Positions 27,195-36,232 of a stretch of 64,000 nucleotides of DNA are shown here, piece after piece. The position numbers and the translations under genes were made by a program. The DNA comes from Mesorhizobium sp. ZC-5 (GTDB lineage Bacteria; Pseudomonadota; Alphaproteobacteria; Rhizobiales; Rhizobiaceae). The DNA lies in contig NZ_JAOWPT010000016.1 in assembly GCF_025753855.1 (NCBI RefSeq), forward strand, positions 1 to 64,000, given 5' to 3'. The number at the start of each line of letters is the position of its first letter. Positions within the stretch are counted from its first letter, which is position 1. The notes under the pieces are model-generated. The model did not search any database. It saw nothing but the letters and a program-made list of their open reading frames with translations, and had not been told where the DNA came from.

Positions 27195-29455
27195 TTCGGG
27201 TTGTCCACCTGGCCTCTATCGTTGTTGATGACCTGCCTTGCGAAGGCGGCCTGGCCAAGCGCAATGCCGCCGTCATTGGCGGGAATCATCCGCGGCAAAA
27301 GTGGCTCCAGGCCAAGATTGCGCAAGGCGTTCGCAAGGCCTTCAGCGAGGACGCTGTTCATGATGCAGCCGCCGCCGAGCATGATCTTGCTCGTGCCGGC
27401 TTGCGAGGCCCCGCACGCCGCCCAATCGGCAAGACCGGCGATCAGCGTGCCATGGAACAGGTTGGAGGCGCTGACGCCGCAAAGCTGCCGCTCGGCCAGA
27501 TGAACGATCAGCGGCCGGAAATCGAGCGTGTCGTCGACAATTCTGTAGCCTTCGGGAAGACAGCGCGGGCTCTCAGCCAGAGCCTCGAACTCCATCGCCG
27601 CCTGTCCCTCGTAGCTCTGCACGAGGCGCACTCCGCTGACCGCAGCTGCCGCATCGAAGAGCCTTCCCAGGCTCGACGTCCGGCTCGGCTGCATGCCACA
27701 CGCGAACATGGCTTCGAGATGCGCGACGCCGGGATGTCCCGGCCAGAGCTTTGGCGCAAGATCGATGCGGCCAGCGGCCCGCAGCGCGGCGACCCCCATG
27801 CGCCAGGGTTCGCGCGCAGCACGATCGCCGCCCGGCAGCGGCAGGGGCGAAAGCGATCCCAGCCGATGCCAGCGGTATCCGTCGACCATCAGCATCTCGC
27901 CGCCCCAGCTGCCGCCATCGGCGCCATAACCATGCCCGTCGAGCGCCAACCCGAGAACCGGTCCGGTGACGTGATGCTCGACGACGACAGCGGCAATATG
28001 GGCAAGGTGGTGCTGGACCGCAACGAGCGGCAGGCCCAGGCTCTCAGCCATCCGCACTGACCGGAAATCGGGATGCAGATCGCAGGCGGCATGGTCCGGC
28101 CTGATATCGAGAATGGAACTAAGATGCGCGACCGTCTCCTGCTGGAAGCGGATCGCTTCGGTATTGTCGAGGCCGCCGATATGCTGCGACAGGAACGCCT
28201 CCCGGCCGCGCGTGATGCAGACCGTGTTCTTGAGATCGGCGCCGGTGGCGATCACGCACGGACCGTCCTCGCCGAGATCGAGAGGCTCCGGCACGAAACC
28301 GCGTGCCCGCCTCAGGAAACTTGGAGCACCATCGATCACCTGCATGACCGAATCGTCGGCGCGAACGGCGATATCGCGATTGTGCGTGACGATGAGATCG
28401 GCAATCCCGGCAAGCCGGCGTTTGGCATCGTCATTGCTGGCCACCACCGGTTCGCCGCCCGGATTGGCGCTGGTTGCGATCAGCGCGGCGGGGCCATCTT
28501 GCGGACGCTGGGCAAGTGCGTCAAACAGCAGATGATGCAGCGGCGAATGGGCAAGCATCAGGCCAATCCGCTTGAGTCCGGGTGCGATGAGGTTGGAAAG
28601 CCCATCAAGACCCTTCACCAGCACGATCGGGCCGGCGGCGGACATGAGCAGCGCTTCTTCGACCCCCGTCAGATCCGCAAGAAGCCGCGCCGCCTCGATA
28701 TCCCGCACCATGACGGCCAACGGCTTTTGGTGGCGCGCCTTACGCAACCTGAGAAGGCGGATGGCGGCATCGTTGCGCGCATCGCACAGCAGGTGGAAGC
28801 CGCCTATCCCCTTGAGCGCGACGATTTTGCCTTTCAGCAACCGTGCAGCAATCTCCCCGACGGGGTGACTGAGTTGCGGACCGCAGGCCGGACAGGCGAC
28901 GGGTTGTGCATGGAAGCGCCGGCTTTCGGGGTCGGCATAGTCGGCGCGGCAGGACGGACACATCGGAAAGGCGGCCATCGAGGTCTGCCGACGGTCATAG
29001 GGCAGGGCGCCGGTGATGGTGAAGCGCGGGCCACAATGGGTGCAATTGACGAAGGGATAGCCGAAGAAGCGGCTCTGCGGATCGGTCAGCTCCCGCCGGC
29101 ATTCGGCGCAAGTTGCGGCATCGGCGCCGATGCGCGTCGCGCCGTGTCCGCCGACGCTTTCAAGTATCTTGAAGAGTTCTCCGCCGGCTGCGTCCATCTC
29201 CAGCACGTCGACGGAGTCTATTCGTGCCAAGGGCGGCGCCTGCATGCGCACAGCTTCGGCGAACCGGCCTGCACAAGTGCCTTCGACCTCGATCAGCACG
29301 CCGGCGCTGTCGTTAAGCACGAAGCCCGTCAGGCTCATCGTCCGCGCCAGCCGGTAGACGAACGGACGGAAACCGACGCCCTGCACGCAACCGCGCACCC
29401 GCAGCCGCAGCCGCTGGACCGGATCCTCTACTGCCGATGCCTGGCCGCGTGCCAT
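27185..29455 (-). CDS. hypF: HypF carbamoyltransferase
   Basis: A 756-residue protein. Order of domains: acylphosphatase-like (GCVQGVGFRPFVYRLAR, residues ~17-33), two zinc-finger-like CxxC pairs (CAECRRE, CTHCGPR, CPSCRAD, CPACGPQ, residues ~110-190), YrdC-like, and a Kae1-like domain with the metal motif HHLAHIAAVVVEHH. It makes the carbamoyl-adenylate that supplies CN ligands through HypE. ATG 29455 is chosen because it lies two bases after the hypB stop; the longer open frame to 29509 would overlap hypB. Confidence 0.96.
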   Translation of the reverse strand: MARGQASAVEDPVQRLRLRVRGCVQGVGFRPFVYRLARTMSLTGFVLNDSAGVLIEVEGTCAGRFAEAVRMQAPPLARIDSVDVLEMDAAGGELFKILESVGGHGATRIGADAATCAECRRELTDPQSRFFGYPFVNCTHCGPRFTITGALPYDRRQTSMAAFPMCPSCRADYADPESRRFHAQPVACPACGPQLSHPVGEIAARLLKGKIVALKGIGGFHLLCDARNDAAIRLLRLRKARHQKPLAVMVRDIEAARLLADLTGVEEALLMSAAGPIVLVKGLDGLSNLIAPGLKRIGLMLAHSPLHHLLFDALAQRPQDGPAALIATSANPGGEPVVASNDDAKRRLAGIADLIVTHNRDIAVRADDSVMQVIDGAPSFLRRARGFVPEPLDLGEDGPCVIATGADLKNTVCITRGREAFLSQHIGGLDNTEAIRFQQETVAHLSSILDIRPDHAACDLHPDFRSVRMAESLGLPLVAVQHHLAHIAAVVVEHHVTGPVLGLALDGHGYGADGGSWGGEMLMVDGYRWHRLGSLSPLPLPGGDRAAREPWRMGVAALRAAGRIDLAPKLWPGHPGVAHLEAMFACGMQPSRTSSLGRLFDAAAAVSGVRLVQSYEGQAAMEFEALAESPRCLPEGYRIVDDTLDFRPLIVHLAERQLCGVSASNLFHGTLIAGLADWAACGASQAGTSKIMLGGGCIMNSVLAEGLANALRNLGLEPLLPRMIPANDGGIALGQAAFARQVINNDRGQVDNPKCA

Positions 29456-29457
29456 GG

Positions 29458-30360
29458 TCAGGCCACCTTGGCGCGCCTCGCCAGCGTTGCGGCCGAGGCC
29501 TCCAGCCACGCGCAGAAGGACTCCATGCCTTGACCGCTGCGGGCGGAGACGACCAGCGTCCGCAGCCGCGGATTGACGCGCAGCGCATTGGCGATGCAGA
29601 GCCCGACATTGAAATCGAGATGCGGAAGCAGGTCCGACTTGTTGAGGATCATCAGATCGGAGGCGGCAAAGATGTCAGGATATTTGAGCGGCTTGTCTTC
29701 GCCTTCGGTAACCGACAGCACCACCACCTTGTGGGCCTCGCCGAGATCGAAGGCCGCCGGACAAACCAGGTTGCCGACATTCTCGATGAGCAGGATCGAG
29801 CCCGGCTCAGGCGCCAGGTCTTGCCTCGCGTGGCCAACCATGTGGGCATCTAGGTGGCAGCCCTTGCCAGTATTGATCTGGATGGCGCGGGCGCCGGTTT
29901 CGCGGATGCGGGCGGCGTCGTTGGACGTCTGCTGGTCACCCTCGATGACATTGATCACCACACGATCCCTGAGTTCGCGGATGGCGCGGACCAAAAGGCT
30001 CGTCTTTCCGGAGCCGGGGCTCGAGACGATATTCAACGCGAAAATACCGTTCTGCAGGAAGAAGGCCCGATTTTCTGCGGCATAGCCGTCGTTCTTGGAG
30101 AGAATATCCTTTTCCACCTGGATAATCCGATCCTGGCTCATGCCCGGCACATGCACGCCGGCAATGCCCTTGCCGCAGTGGACGCTGCCGTCCTCTGCGT
30201 GGTGGTGGTCATGCTGATCCGGGAAATGGTGGGCATCATGATCGTGATGATGGTGGTGATGATCCTGATCGTGACTATGCGCGCCGGCATGGCCAGGAGC
30301 CTCGGCCCTGCTTTTGTCACCTCCAATCACTGCCGTTGCGCAGCCGCATACCGTACACAT
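29458..30360 (-). CDS. hypB: HypB, nickel-binding GTPase
   Basis: A 300-residue protein. The N-terminus has MCTVCGC and a long histidine-rich stretch (residues ~25-60, about 18 His) that stores nickel, as in rhizobial HypB. The GTPase P-loop is [10 protein letters not shown] and the G4-like motif is LNKSDLL. It delivers nickel to the hydrogenase large subunit with HypA. The stop of hypA and the start of hypB are adjacent. Because hupE upstream is broken, the nickel store here may matter more than usual. Confidence 0.97.
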   Translation of the reverse strand: MCTVCGCATAVIGGDKSRAEAPGHAGAHSHDQDHHHHHHDHDAHHFPDQHDHHHAEDGSVHCGKGIAGVHVPGMSQDRIIQVEKDILSKNDGYAAENRAFFLQNGIFALNIVSSPGSGKTSLLVRAIRELRDRVVINVIEGDQQTSNDAARIRETGARAIQINTGKGCHLDAHMVGHARQDLAPEPGSILLIENVGNLVCPAAFDLGEAHKVVVLSVTEGEDKPLKYPDIFAASDLMILNKSDLLPHLDFNVGLCIANALRVNPRLRTLVVSARSGQGMESFCAWLEASAATLARRAKVA

Positions 30361-30702
30361 TCAGATGACCTCCATGTCCTTGATCTTCAATTCGTCGCCC
30401 GCCGTCATCTGCACCCGAAGCCGGCCGCAGTCCGGACAGGCTCCGAACCGCTCCTCGAGCGCCACCGTCTTTGTGCAATCGAGGCACCAGCCTTCGCCAG
30501 CGATGCGATTGATCTCAAGTGCCGCGTTTTCCGCGATCGTGCCATGCCGCACCGCTTCGTAGCAGAACACCAGCGCATCCGGACTGACATGGCTCAAGAC
30601 TCCGACATCAAGACGAACGGACTTGACCGTGCTCGCGCCGTTCTGCCGCGCCGTCTCGCAGACGATCTCGATCACACTCTCCATCAACGACATCTCATGC
30701 AT
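30361..30702 (-). CDS. hypA: HypA, nickel-delivery protein
   Basis: A 113-residue protein starting MHEMSLMES, where His2 binds nickel. A zinc site CLDC...CPDC lies near residues 72-95. I chose ATG 30702 because this N-terminus is invariant in the family; it overlaps the end of hupK by eight bases. It partners HypB in nickel insertion. Confidence 0.96.
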   Translation of the reverse strand: MHEMSLMESVIEIVCETARQNGASTVKSVRLDVGVLSHVSPDALVFCYEAVRHGTIAENAALEINRIAGEGWCLDCTKTVALEERFGACPDCGRLRVQMTAGDELKIKDMEVI

Positions 30703-31795
30703 GGGCAGCCTCGTGAACGCCGATCTCGAACGGCACGCAGGGATCAAACAACGTGGCCAGCCTGGATACCGACCGGGCGGCCGACTCTCCCACGCCGATC
30801 CGCGATGACAGCAGGGTTTCGACGAATGGACCTGCCGGATGAAAATTCCATTCGGTCGGAGCGAGTATGCGGTAGGCGCAAAGATGCCCGTCCATGCCGA
30901 TCTCGGCCAGGTGGTAGAGCCTGCCGCGCGCGCACTCCACGGCACCATAGCCCCCGGCGCCGGGCGTCGGTCCGCCGCCCATCAGAGAGGAACACGCATC
31001 CGTGTCCTGCTGGTCGAGATTAGAGAGCTGCTGCAGGCAAAGGCCAACGTCGTGAATGCGCGCCAGGAAGCGCTCGGCCAGATGCGGGCCTTCGGGCATG
31101 CGGCTCAGCCGGGCATAGGCCCCGGTCTCGGTCACCCGGCCGGCTAGATACGGCAGGCTGGCATAATCCGCCTCATGGCTGAGATGAGCGATAACCTCTG
31201 CATCGTCCGCAACCGTCAGCGGGTCGGGCCGCCGGCTGGCGAAAATCCGGTCACGTTCGATATCGCCGAGGATTGCTGCGTAGGCCGTATCCCACGGCGG
31301 CTTGCCTTCACCGTCGGGAATGCCAAGGGCGGCAGCCGCAGCGGAAAGCCGCGCCGCTGGTTCGGCCACGAATGCGCAATTGGCGATCTTTGCCTTCGCA
31401 CCAGCAATAATCGCCTGCGCAGCGGCCAGCGCCTCGCGCAGATATTTGCCTGCCAAGGCGACGATGCCGGCGGGTAGCGGCAAAGGCCAGTGCAGGATCA
31501 GTGCTCTCAATGTCTCGAAGATACGCTCCGCAAGCAATTTGGCGGTGGCAGCGAACCGCTCCTCGCCGCGCATCGGCCGGTCAGCCGCATTCAGCACCGC
31601 AAGCCGCGCTGCCACCGATTGCGCAACACCACAGAGCGAAAAAACCTGACCAGCAAGCACTGGCGCCTCTTCGGGGCGGCGGCCGACGAACAGGCGTGCC
31701 AGTCCCTGCGGGCGGTTGGACTTTATCTCCACGCAACAGGCCAGCGCCCGCGACACCGTCACGTCGATCCGGATCGAGCCCGCACCGAAGGTCAT
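30695..31795 (-). CDS. hupK: HupK, hydrogenase maturation scaffold
   Basis: A 366-residue protein that looks like a degenerate [NiFe] large subunit. It keeps an FSLCGVAQS block in place of the RICGVC motif and a FDPCVPFE block near the C-terminus in place of DPCxxC. HupK is thought to help build the iron centre together with HupF under oxic conditions. It overlaps hupJ by four bases and hypA by eight. Confidence 0.9.
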   Translation of the reverse strand: MTFGAGSIRIDVTVSRALACCVEIKSNRPQGLARLFVGRRPEEAPVLAGQVFSLCGVAQSVAARLAVLNAADRPMRGEERFAATAKLLAERIFETLRALILHWPLPLPAGIVALAGKYLREALAAAQAIIAGAKAKIANCAFVAEPAARLSAAAAALGIPDGEGKPPWDTAYAAILGDIERDRIFASRRPDPLTVADDAEVIAHLSHEADYASLPYLAGRVTETGAYARLSRMPEGPHLAERFLARIHDVGLCLQQLSNLDQQDTDACSSLMGGGPTPGAGGYGAVECARGRLYHLAEIGMDGHLCAYRILAPTEWNFHPAGPFVETLLSSRIGVGESAARSVSRLATLFDPCVPFEIGVHEAAHA

Positions 31796-32295
31796 TGCGC
31801 CAACTCCTGCTGCTTGCGGAAATTCCCCCTCAGCAGGTCGCGGCGTTTGACATTGGTCGACGGGACCGACGCCGGCGTAAGTGCAGCCGGGTCGAAGAAG
31901 GCGCGGACGGCCTCCACCGCGGTCTCCAGCGCTGCTTCCATCGTCCCAAACGCGAAGACCGGCGAAAACAGCGAGCAGGAAGCGACCCGGCCGATCGCAT
32001 CGAGCTCACCGGCGATGAACTCGACCTCGGCTACGGGGAGACCGATGCGGACGGTCGTTCCTACGGCAACCGGAGCCGATTGCACACTACCGGGAATATC
32101 TGCCGCCACCAGGTTCATGAACCACGGCGTCGCAATGATCCCGAGGGCTCTTCCGCCATAAATTCGGAAGCCGGTCGCCTTGATGCGGAGGGCGGGATTG
32201 CAGCGCGGCACGTCCTGCATGGCGGTTGCATGAATGTAGCGATAGCACATCTCGGCCGGATTGATTTCCGTGCGTTCCGCCGCGTCAGCGTGCAT
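31792..32295 (-). CDS. hupJ: HupJ, hydrogenase accessory protein
   Basis: A 167-residue protein with the [NiFe]-hydrogenase assembly chaperone (HybE-like) composition: [11 protein letters not shown]..., then [20 protein letters not shown]-type core. HupJ/HybE proteins assist maturation of the small or large subunit. It overlaps the rubredoxin gene by about 11 bases and hupK by four. The exact step is not known for this family. Confidence 0.85.
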   Translation of the reverse strand: MHADAAERTEINPAEMCYRYIHATAMQDVPRCNPALRIKATGFRIYGGRALGIIATPWFMNLVAADIPGSVQSAPVAVGTTVRIGLPVAEVEFIAGELDAIGRVASCSLFSPVFAFGTMEAALETAVEAVRAFFDPAALTPASVPSTNVKRRDLLRGNFRKQQELAQ

Positions 32296-32500
32296 CGCCG
32301 AGCCTCATGAACTTCGATTGCAGGGCGTCACAGTTGGGACAGCGCCAGTCTTTGGGCAGGGCGGAAAACGGCACGCCGGGCGGGCTCTGCCAGACCGGGT
32401 CGCCTTGCGCGGGATCATAGACATGCCAGCAGATGCCGCACTCCATCTTGTCGTCATCGGACGCCGGATCGCACTTGCCGAAGTTCTCGAAGCTCGTCAT
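32285..32500 (-). CDS. hupI: HupI rubredoxin
   Basis: A 71-residue rubredoxin with the two iron-binding pairs CGICWHVYD and CPNCDAL. A longer open frame to 32680 is only out-of-frame hupH sequence; ATG 32500 overlaps the hupH stop by four bases and gives the family length. It is thought to donate electrons during hydrogenase assembly in the presence of oxygen. Confidence 0.95.
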   Translation of the reverse strand: MTSFENFGKCDPASDDDKMECGICWHVYDPAQGDPVWQSPPGVPFSALPKDWRCPNCDALQSKFMRLGDAR

Positions 32501-33345
32501 TTGAAATAGGCCTCTTCGATGTCGCGCAGCCGGGCTTCCGAATCCCTGAAATCCTCTTCGGCAGCGATGACGACGGACGGGATGTCGGCAACCTCCAGCG
32601 TATCGAGAATGATCGTGTCCATGGCGTTGTAGAACTGCACCGACCAGACGTTGCGGACGCCGGCCGCCACGACCCGACATGTGCCATAGCCGCGCGAGGT
32701 GAACTTTACCGGCCCGGTGCCGAGCGTCGCCTGCAGGAAACCCATGTCCTGTGGGCTCATCGGAAAGAGCGAGAAGTTGATGATATCAGCAGGATCGCCG
32801 TCGCTATAGCGGCCGATGCGGTCGCCGATCTCGGTCAGCACCGGCATGACATTCATGGCGCCTGCCGGCGCCGGTCCGTGGGAAATCGATGCCGGCAGTG
32901 CCGAACAGGCCTGACGTACGGCTGCGGGAATCGACGCGACCTCGATATAGTCAGCAAGCAGCCGGCCATCCGGGTCGGTGAAACGGATGCGCCAGACGCC
33001 GGCCATCACCGCTTCCTGGATCTGCGCCAGGATGCCGGACGGCAGCGCGGCAATTCCCGCAACTTCGCCTTCGCCGAGGGTCTGGGTGATCAGCTCCCTT
33101 TCGTCATCCGGAAAATCGGTAATGTCGAACAGGCGGCCCGGCTGGTCAGCCTTCTGCACGGCGAGCGCATCGGCGAGTTGCGGCAGCAGCATCGCCGTCC
33201 GGCGACAGCAGCGGATCATCTCCTCGGCGCTGCTGGTCGCGAGATAATTGAGCTTGCGGGCGCTCTGCGGCGGCTCCGCGCCGATCGGCATGACCGTCAT
33301 CGCCGCATCGGCGCCCTCGGGGGCGACCCAGAAACCTGCTTTCAT
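32497..33345 (-). CDS. hupH: HupH, hydrogenase expression/formation protein
   Basis: A 282-residue protein with the HupH/HyaF repeat: two related halves containing VWRIRFTDPDGRLLADYIEV (residues ~138-157) and VWSVQFYNAMDTIILDTLEV (residues ~240-259). It is needed for correct small-subunit processing in Rhizobium. It overlaps hupG by four bases at the start and hupI by four at the end. Confidence 0.93.
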   Translation of the reverse strand: MKAGFWVAPEGADAAMTVMPIGAEPPQSARKLNYLATSSAEEMIRCCRRTAMLLPQLADALAVQKADQPGRLFDITDFPDDERELITQTLGEGEVAGIAALPSGILAQIQEAVMAGVWRIRFTDPDGRLLADYIEVASIPAAVRQACSALPASISHGPAPAGAMNVMPVLTEIGDRIGRYSDGDPADIINFSLFPMSPQDMGFLQATLGTGPVKFTSRGYGTCRVVAAGVRNVWSVQFYNAMDTIILDTLEVADIPSVVIAAEEDFRDSEARLRDIEEAYFK

Positions 33346-33791
33346 CGGGCGATCTGGTTGCCGGCATGGGTGATCTCGACCTTCGACCCGCCAGATGCCG
33401 CCATGACCGGCGCATCCGCAGATAGCCAGTTGCCGATCTTCTCCATATATTCCGACCAGTCGCGGATCTTGCCGATGACGCCAAGCGGCTGGGCTCCGCG
33501 CGTGACAACGAGGCTTGGCATGACCACGACATTGAACCGCGGCTTGAGCTTGTCTTCGGCGGCGCGGAGCACGATGGCGCCCCGCACCCGTCCCGGGAAC
33601 GCTCGTAGGAGTTCGGGAAGAACGACGGCGACGTCGTCGGCTTCAGGTCGCAGCGCAGGATCGCCGGTGAAAAACAGGATAGCATGTTCCGCTTCGTCCG
33701 CGGCCGGCGCCAGGAAGGTGTCGATGCTCGCTTCGTCGACGATGGGCAGTCGCATCTGCTCACGCAAGACGCGGACCAGGTAAGAGGGCAT
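33342..33791 (-). CDS. hupG: HupG/HyaE, thioredoxin-like hydrogenase chaperone
   Basis: A 149-residue protein of thioredoxin-like fold without a CxxC active site (HAILFFTGDPALRPEADDVA, then VVMPSLVVTRG). The family binds the Tat signal of the small subunit and proofreads export together with HupH. It follows hupF after a gap of 159 bases, the largest gap in the downstream hup genes, and overlaps hupH by four bases. Confidence 0.88.
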   Translation of the reverse strand: MPSYLVRVLREQMRLPIVDEASIDTFLAPAADEAEHAILFFTGDPALRPEADDVAVVLPELLRAFPGRVRGAIVLRAAEDKLKPRFNVVVMPSLVVTRGAQPLGVIGKIRDWSEYMEKIGNWLSADAPVMAASGGSKVEITHAGNQIAR

Positions 33792-33950
33792 TGTCTCCTC
33801 CAGAAATCAGCTTGCAGAACGTTCTTGGGAGTTGACCAGCAAGCGGTGTGCCAGATCCGGGGGGTCCATTGATCTGCAAGGAGAGTTTCCAGCTCGGTTG
33901 CTCGCGTCGAATTGCTGGAATCCCGGTTTCCAGATGCGGCCACTATTCTC

Positions 33951-34247
33951 TCACCCCTCACGCAGATGCGCGGGCAATTCCGGCTCGCGGGCGATGAGAT
34001 CGGCAAACAAGGCTTCGAAGGGCCGGCCTTCGACAGCTTCCGCCAGACCCGCAAGGGCATCATCGATGGCTTGCGCCTCATCACCCTCAAGGACGCGAAT
34101 GGCCGAGCCCAGATGGGTCAATAGATATGTGCCTGGCAGCTGCGCGCCGACCAACATCATCGACACGGAAGAAATCGTACCATGACGCTCGCATTCGGCC
34201 ACGCACTCGTCGCCGGTGACGACCCGCATCGGAAGACCTATGCACAT
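33951..34247 (-). CDS. hupF: HupF, HypC-like chaperone of the large subunit
   Basis: A 98-residue protein starting MCIGLPMRV, the HypC/HupF signature, with the C-terminal extension (ELPAHLREG) that separates HupF from HypC. In Rhizobium it protects and stabilises HupL at the oxygen levels of free-living growth. It directly follows the broken hupE. Confidence 0.93.
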   Translation of the reverse strand: MCIGLPMRVVTGDECVAECERHGTISSVSMMLVGAQLPGTYLLTHLGSAIRVLEGDEAQAIDDALAGLAEAVEGRPFEALFADLIAREPELPAHLREG

Positions 34248-34338
34248 GGCGTTGTCTCTTTTCTGTCATTCAAGCTACGAAATCGGGAACCGTGTGGACA
34301 GCGCCCACACGGCAGGCCTCCGCCTTGGGAGCGAAATA

Positions 34339-34899
34339 TCAAGCGGCCAGCAGCTCGGCCCCTGTTAGGGCGACGGCAGCTCCGGCAACCCGGCCAGACG
34401 CTCTGCCCGGGCCTTGCAGAAATCTAAGCGACGCGAGCGCGATGCCGCCCGCATGCAGCATGCGGCCGGGAAGCCCGTGACATAGCCCGCGGCATGCGAC
34501 ATGGCAGGCGTTTCTGAACCATGGGCATGACCCGTGGGAGAGTGCGCATATCCCACGATCCCCGCCACCGGCGCCCGAACCTTGACTTCGAAGGCGACGA
34601 GCAGGCCGAGCACCGCTACGGTGAGGGCAATCCCCGTTTCCACCATCGACAGCGGGACGCCCTAGATGCCTATCGCTCCGCCGATCGTCATGACGATGAC
34701 GAAGGCACAATCCAACTGTCCCTGTTGCCGAGCGTGCCGGGCCGGAAGCCGACCGCGACGGCGGCAAGGATATGGTGGAGGCCGCTCAAACGATGGCCGA
34801 GACCGGCAAGCGTGCCATCCGCATGAAGTCCGGTATGGGCATTGGCGACGCCCGGCACGCCAGGGCCGCGCATGCAGCCAATATTCTCCGAAACTTCAT
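34339..34899 (-). pseudogene. hupE: hupE, nickel permease gene broken by several frameshifts
   Basis: An ATG at 34899 behind GAGGAGG begins MKFRRILAACAALA, then the frame shifts. HupE blocks continue in different frames: NAHTGLHADGTLAGLGH and GGLHHILA-like LSGLHHILAAVAVGF, then a stop near 34690, an in-frame TAG near 34660 in the next frame (VMTIGGAIGI-stop), then MVETGIALTVAVLGLLVAFE, HAHGSETPAMSHAAGYVTGF, and after another shift LHAGGIALAS. HupE is a six-helix nickel transporter of the HupE/UreJ family. At least four lesions make it non-functional. It lies between hupD and hupF, its normal place. Confidence 0.88.
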
Positions 34900-34917
34900 G
34901 GGAGCCTCCTCAGGTGA

Positions 34918-35496
34918 TCAATGCGGCTGGCGCTGTTCGTAATTGTCAAAATCCAGATCGTTGCCGAGGAGCGAGGGGACGATGCCGCCGCTCCGCGCTC
35001 TTGCCTCGATGCCCCATCCCTTGAGAATGGCGACCGCCGTCCGGATCGCTTCGGGGATGACCGCCTTCACCGGCTCCGTCAGCGGCCCGCCCCAATCCTC
35101 GAGATCGACCGGCTGGCAGCCGATCAACGCCAGCTTTTCCGGATAATGGCCGAGCAGGTCGGCGGCGCTCAGCACTTCCTGGAATCCGGTCTGGTGCAGG
35201 CTCATCTTCCTGGCGCCGGTGAATTTCGGCACTTCGTCGTTTTCGACGATCTTCAGCGTGCCCGGGCTGAGCCCGTAGTCGATGGCATCGAAGACGATGA
35301 GATAATCGGTTTCCATCACGAACTGCACGAGATAGAGCCCTTGCGTCCCGCCGTCGAGGACGGTGACATTATCCGACACCGAATAGGATTGGTGAAAAGC
35401 TTCGACCACGCGTACGCCAAACCCCTCGTCGGCCCACAGGATGTTGCCGATGCCGAGGACCAGCACCCGGGGCCGTGTCGAAGACAGTTTGCGCAC
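34918..35496 (-). CDS. hupD: HupD, hydrogenase large-subunit endopeptidase
   Basis: A 192-residue maturation protease. GIGNILWADEGFGVRVVE carries the first nickel-binding acidic residue, VFDAIDYG the second, and KMSLHQTGFQEVL the histidine. It cuts the C-terminal tail of HupL after nickel insertion. It begins one base after the hupC stop. Confidence 0.96.
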   Translation of the reverse strand: MRKLSSTRPRVLVLGIGNILWADEGFGVRVVEAFHQSYSVSDNVTVLDGGTQGLYLVQFVMETDYLIVFDAIDYGLSPGTLKIVENDEVPKFTGARKMSLHQTGFQEVLSAADLLGHYPEKLALIGCQPVDLEDWGGPLTEPVKAVIPEAIRTAVAILKGWGIEARARSGGIVPSLLGNDLDFDNYEQRQPH

Positions 35497-36219
35497 CTAG
35501 TCCTCCAGGTCCTTGAACATGCGATCGCCCGAGATCATCGACGAGATGATGCTCTGCCGGCTCATGATGTCCTCACGCACAGCCACATAGATATGGACCA
35601 TTGTGAAAACCAGGATCACCCACATGCCGAGATGGTGGAAGGTGTGGACGTCCTGGCTGTTCGGCCAGATCGAGAACAACCAGCCGAACAGGCTGTATTC
35701 CCAGCTGTCGCGGCCAGTGCCCTCGCTGTAGAGCGCAAAGCCGGTGATGACCATGAACAACAGCGGCAGCGTGAACATCAGGAACATGGCGGACTGGGCA
35801 AGCGGTTTGTGACCGACATATTTTTTCGGCTTGCTGATCAGGAAGGCATACCAGCGCACTTCATGCACGCATTCCTTCCAGAACCGGCCGCTCCAGACCG
35901 GGACGTAGAAGATCTGTCGGGCATCGACATTGCCGACGAACACCCAGTAGATTCTCAGGATCAGGGCTATGGCCAGGATCTGTCCGGCGGCGAAATGGTT
36001 GAAGCGGATATATCCCATCAGAAAGTTGGCGCTGGCCTCCCCCGGCATCGACAGCAGTGGGCTGCCGATTAAGTAGCCGGTCAGCGCAAGCGTGAGGATG
36101 GAGAAGGCGTTGATCCAGTGCCAGAGACGCACCGGCGCCTCGTAGACATAGACGCTCTGGCGCTCCACGGCTCTTTCGCCGTGTGCGTCCAAGGTTGCAA
36201 GCGGGTCGAAAAGGCTCAT
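35497..36219 (-). CDS. hupC: HupC, cytochrome b subunit of the hydrogenase
   Basis: A 240-residue membrane protein of the HyaC/HupC family. Four hydrophobic segments are seen (about residues 32-50, 70-90, 140-160 and 195-215). Histidines such as those in LWHWIN, FNHFAAGQ and FHHLGMW are candidate haem ligands. It anchors HupSL in the membrane and passes electrons to quinone. Confidence 0.95.
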   Translation of the reverse strand: MSLFDPLATLDAHGERAVERQSVYVYEAPVRLWHWINAFSILTLALTGYLIGSPLLSMPGEASANFLMGYIRFNHFAAGQILAIALILRIYWVFVGNVDARQIFYVPVWSGRFWKECVHEVRWYAFLISKPKKYVGHKPLAQSAMFLMFTLPLLFMVITGFALYSEGTGRDSWEYSLFGWLFSIWPNSQDVHTFHHLGMWVILVFTMVHIYVAVREDIMSRQSIISSMISGDRMFKDLED

Positions 36220-36232
36220 CGCATATCCCTCC

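Noticed and set aside
28073-29533. Plus-strand frame of 486 codons opposite hypF, and similar frames opposite hypB, hupS, hupL and thiC
   Set aside because: All are shadows of recognised minus-strand genes and have no coherent domain content.
30374-30388. Half FNR/FixK box TTGATCTTCAATTC near the hypA end
   Set aside because: The second half-site (AATTC) does not match ATCAA, so there is no support for an anaerobox.
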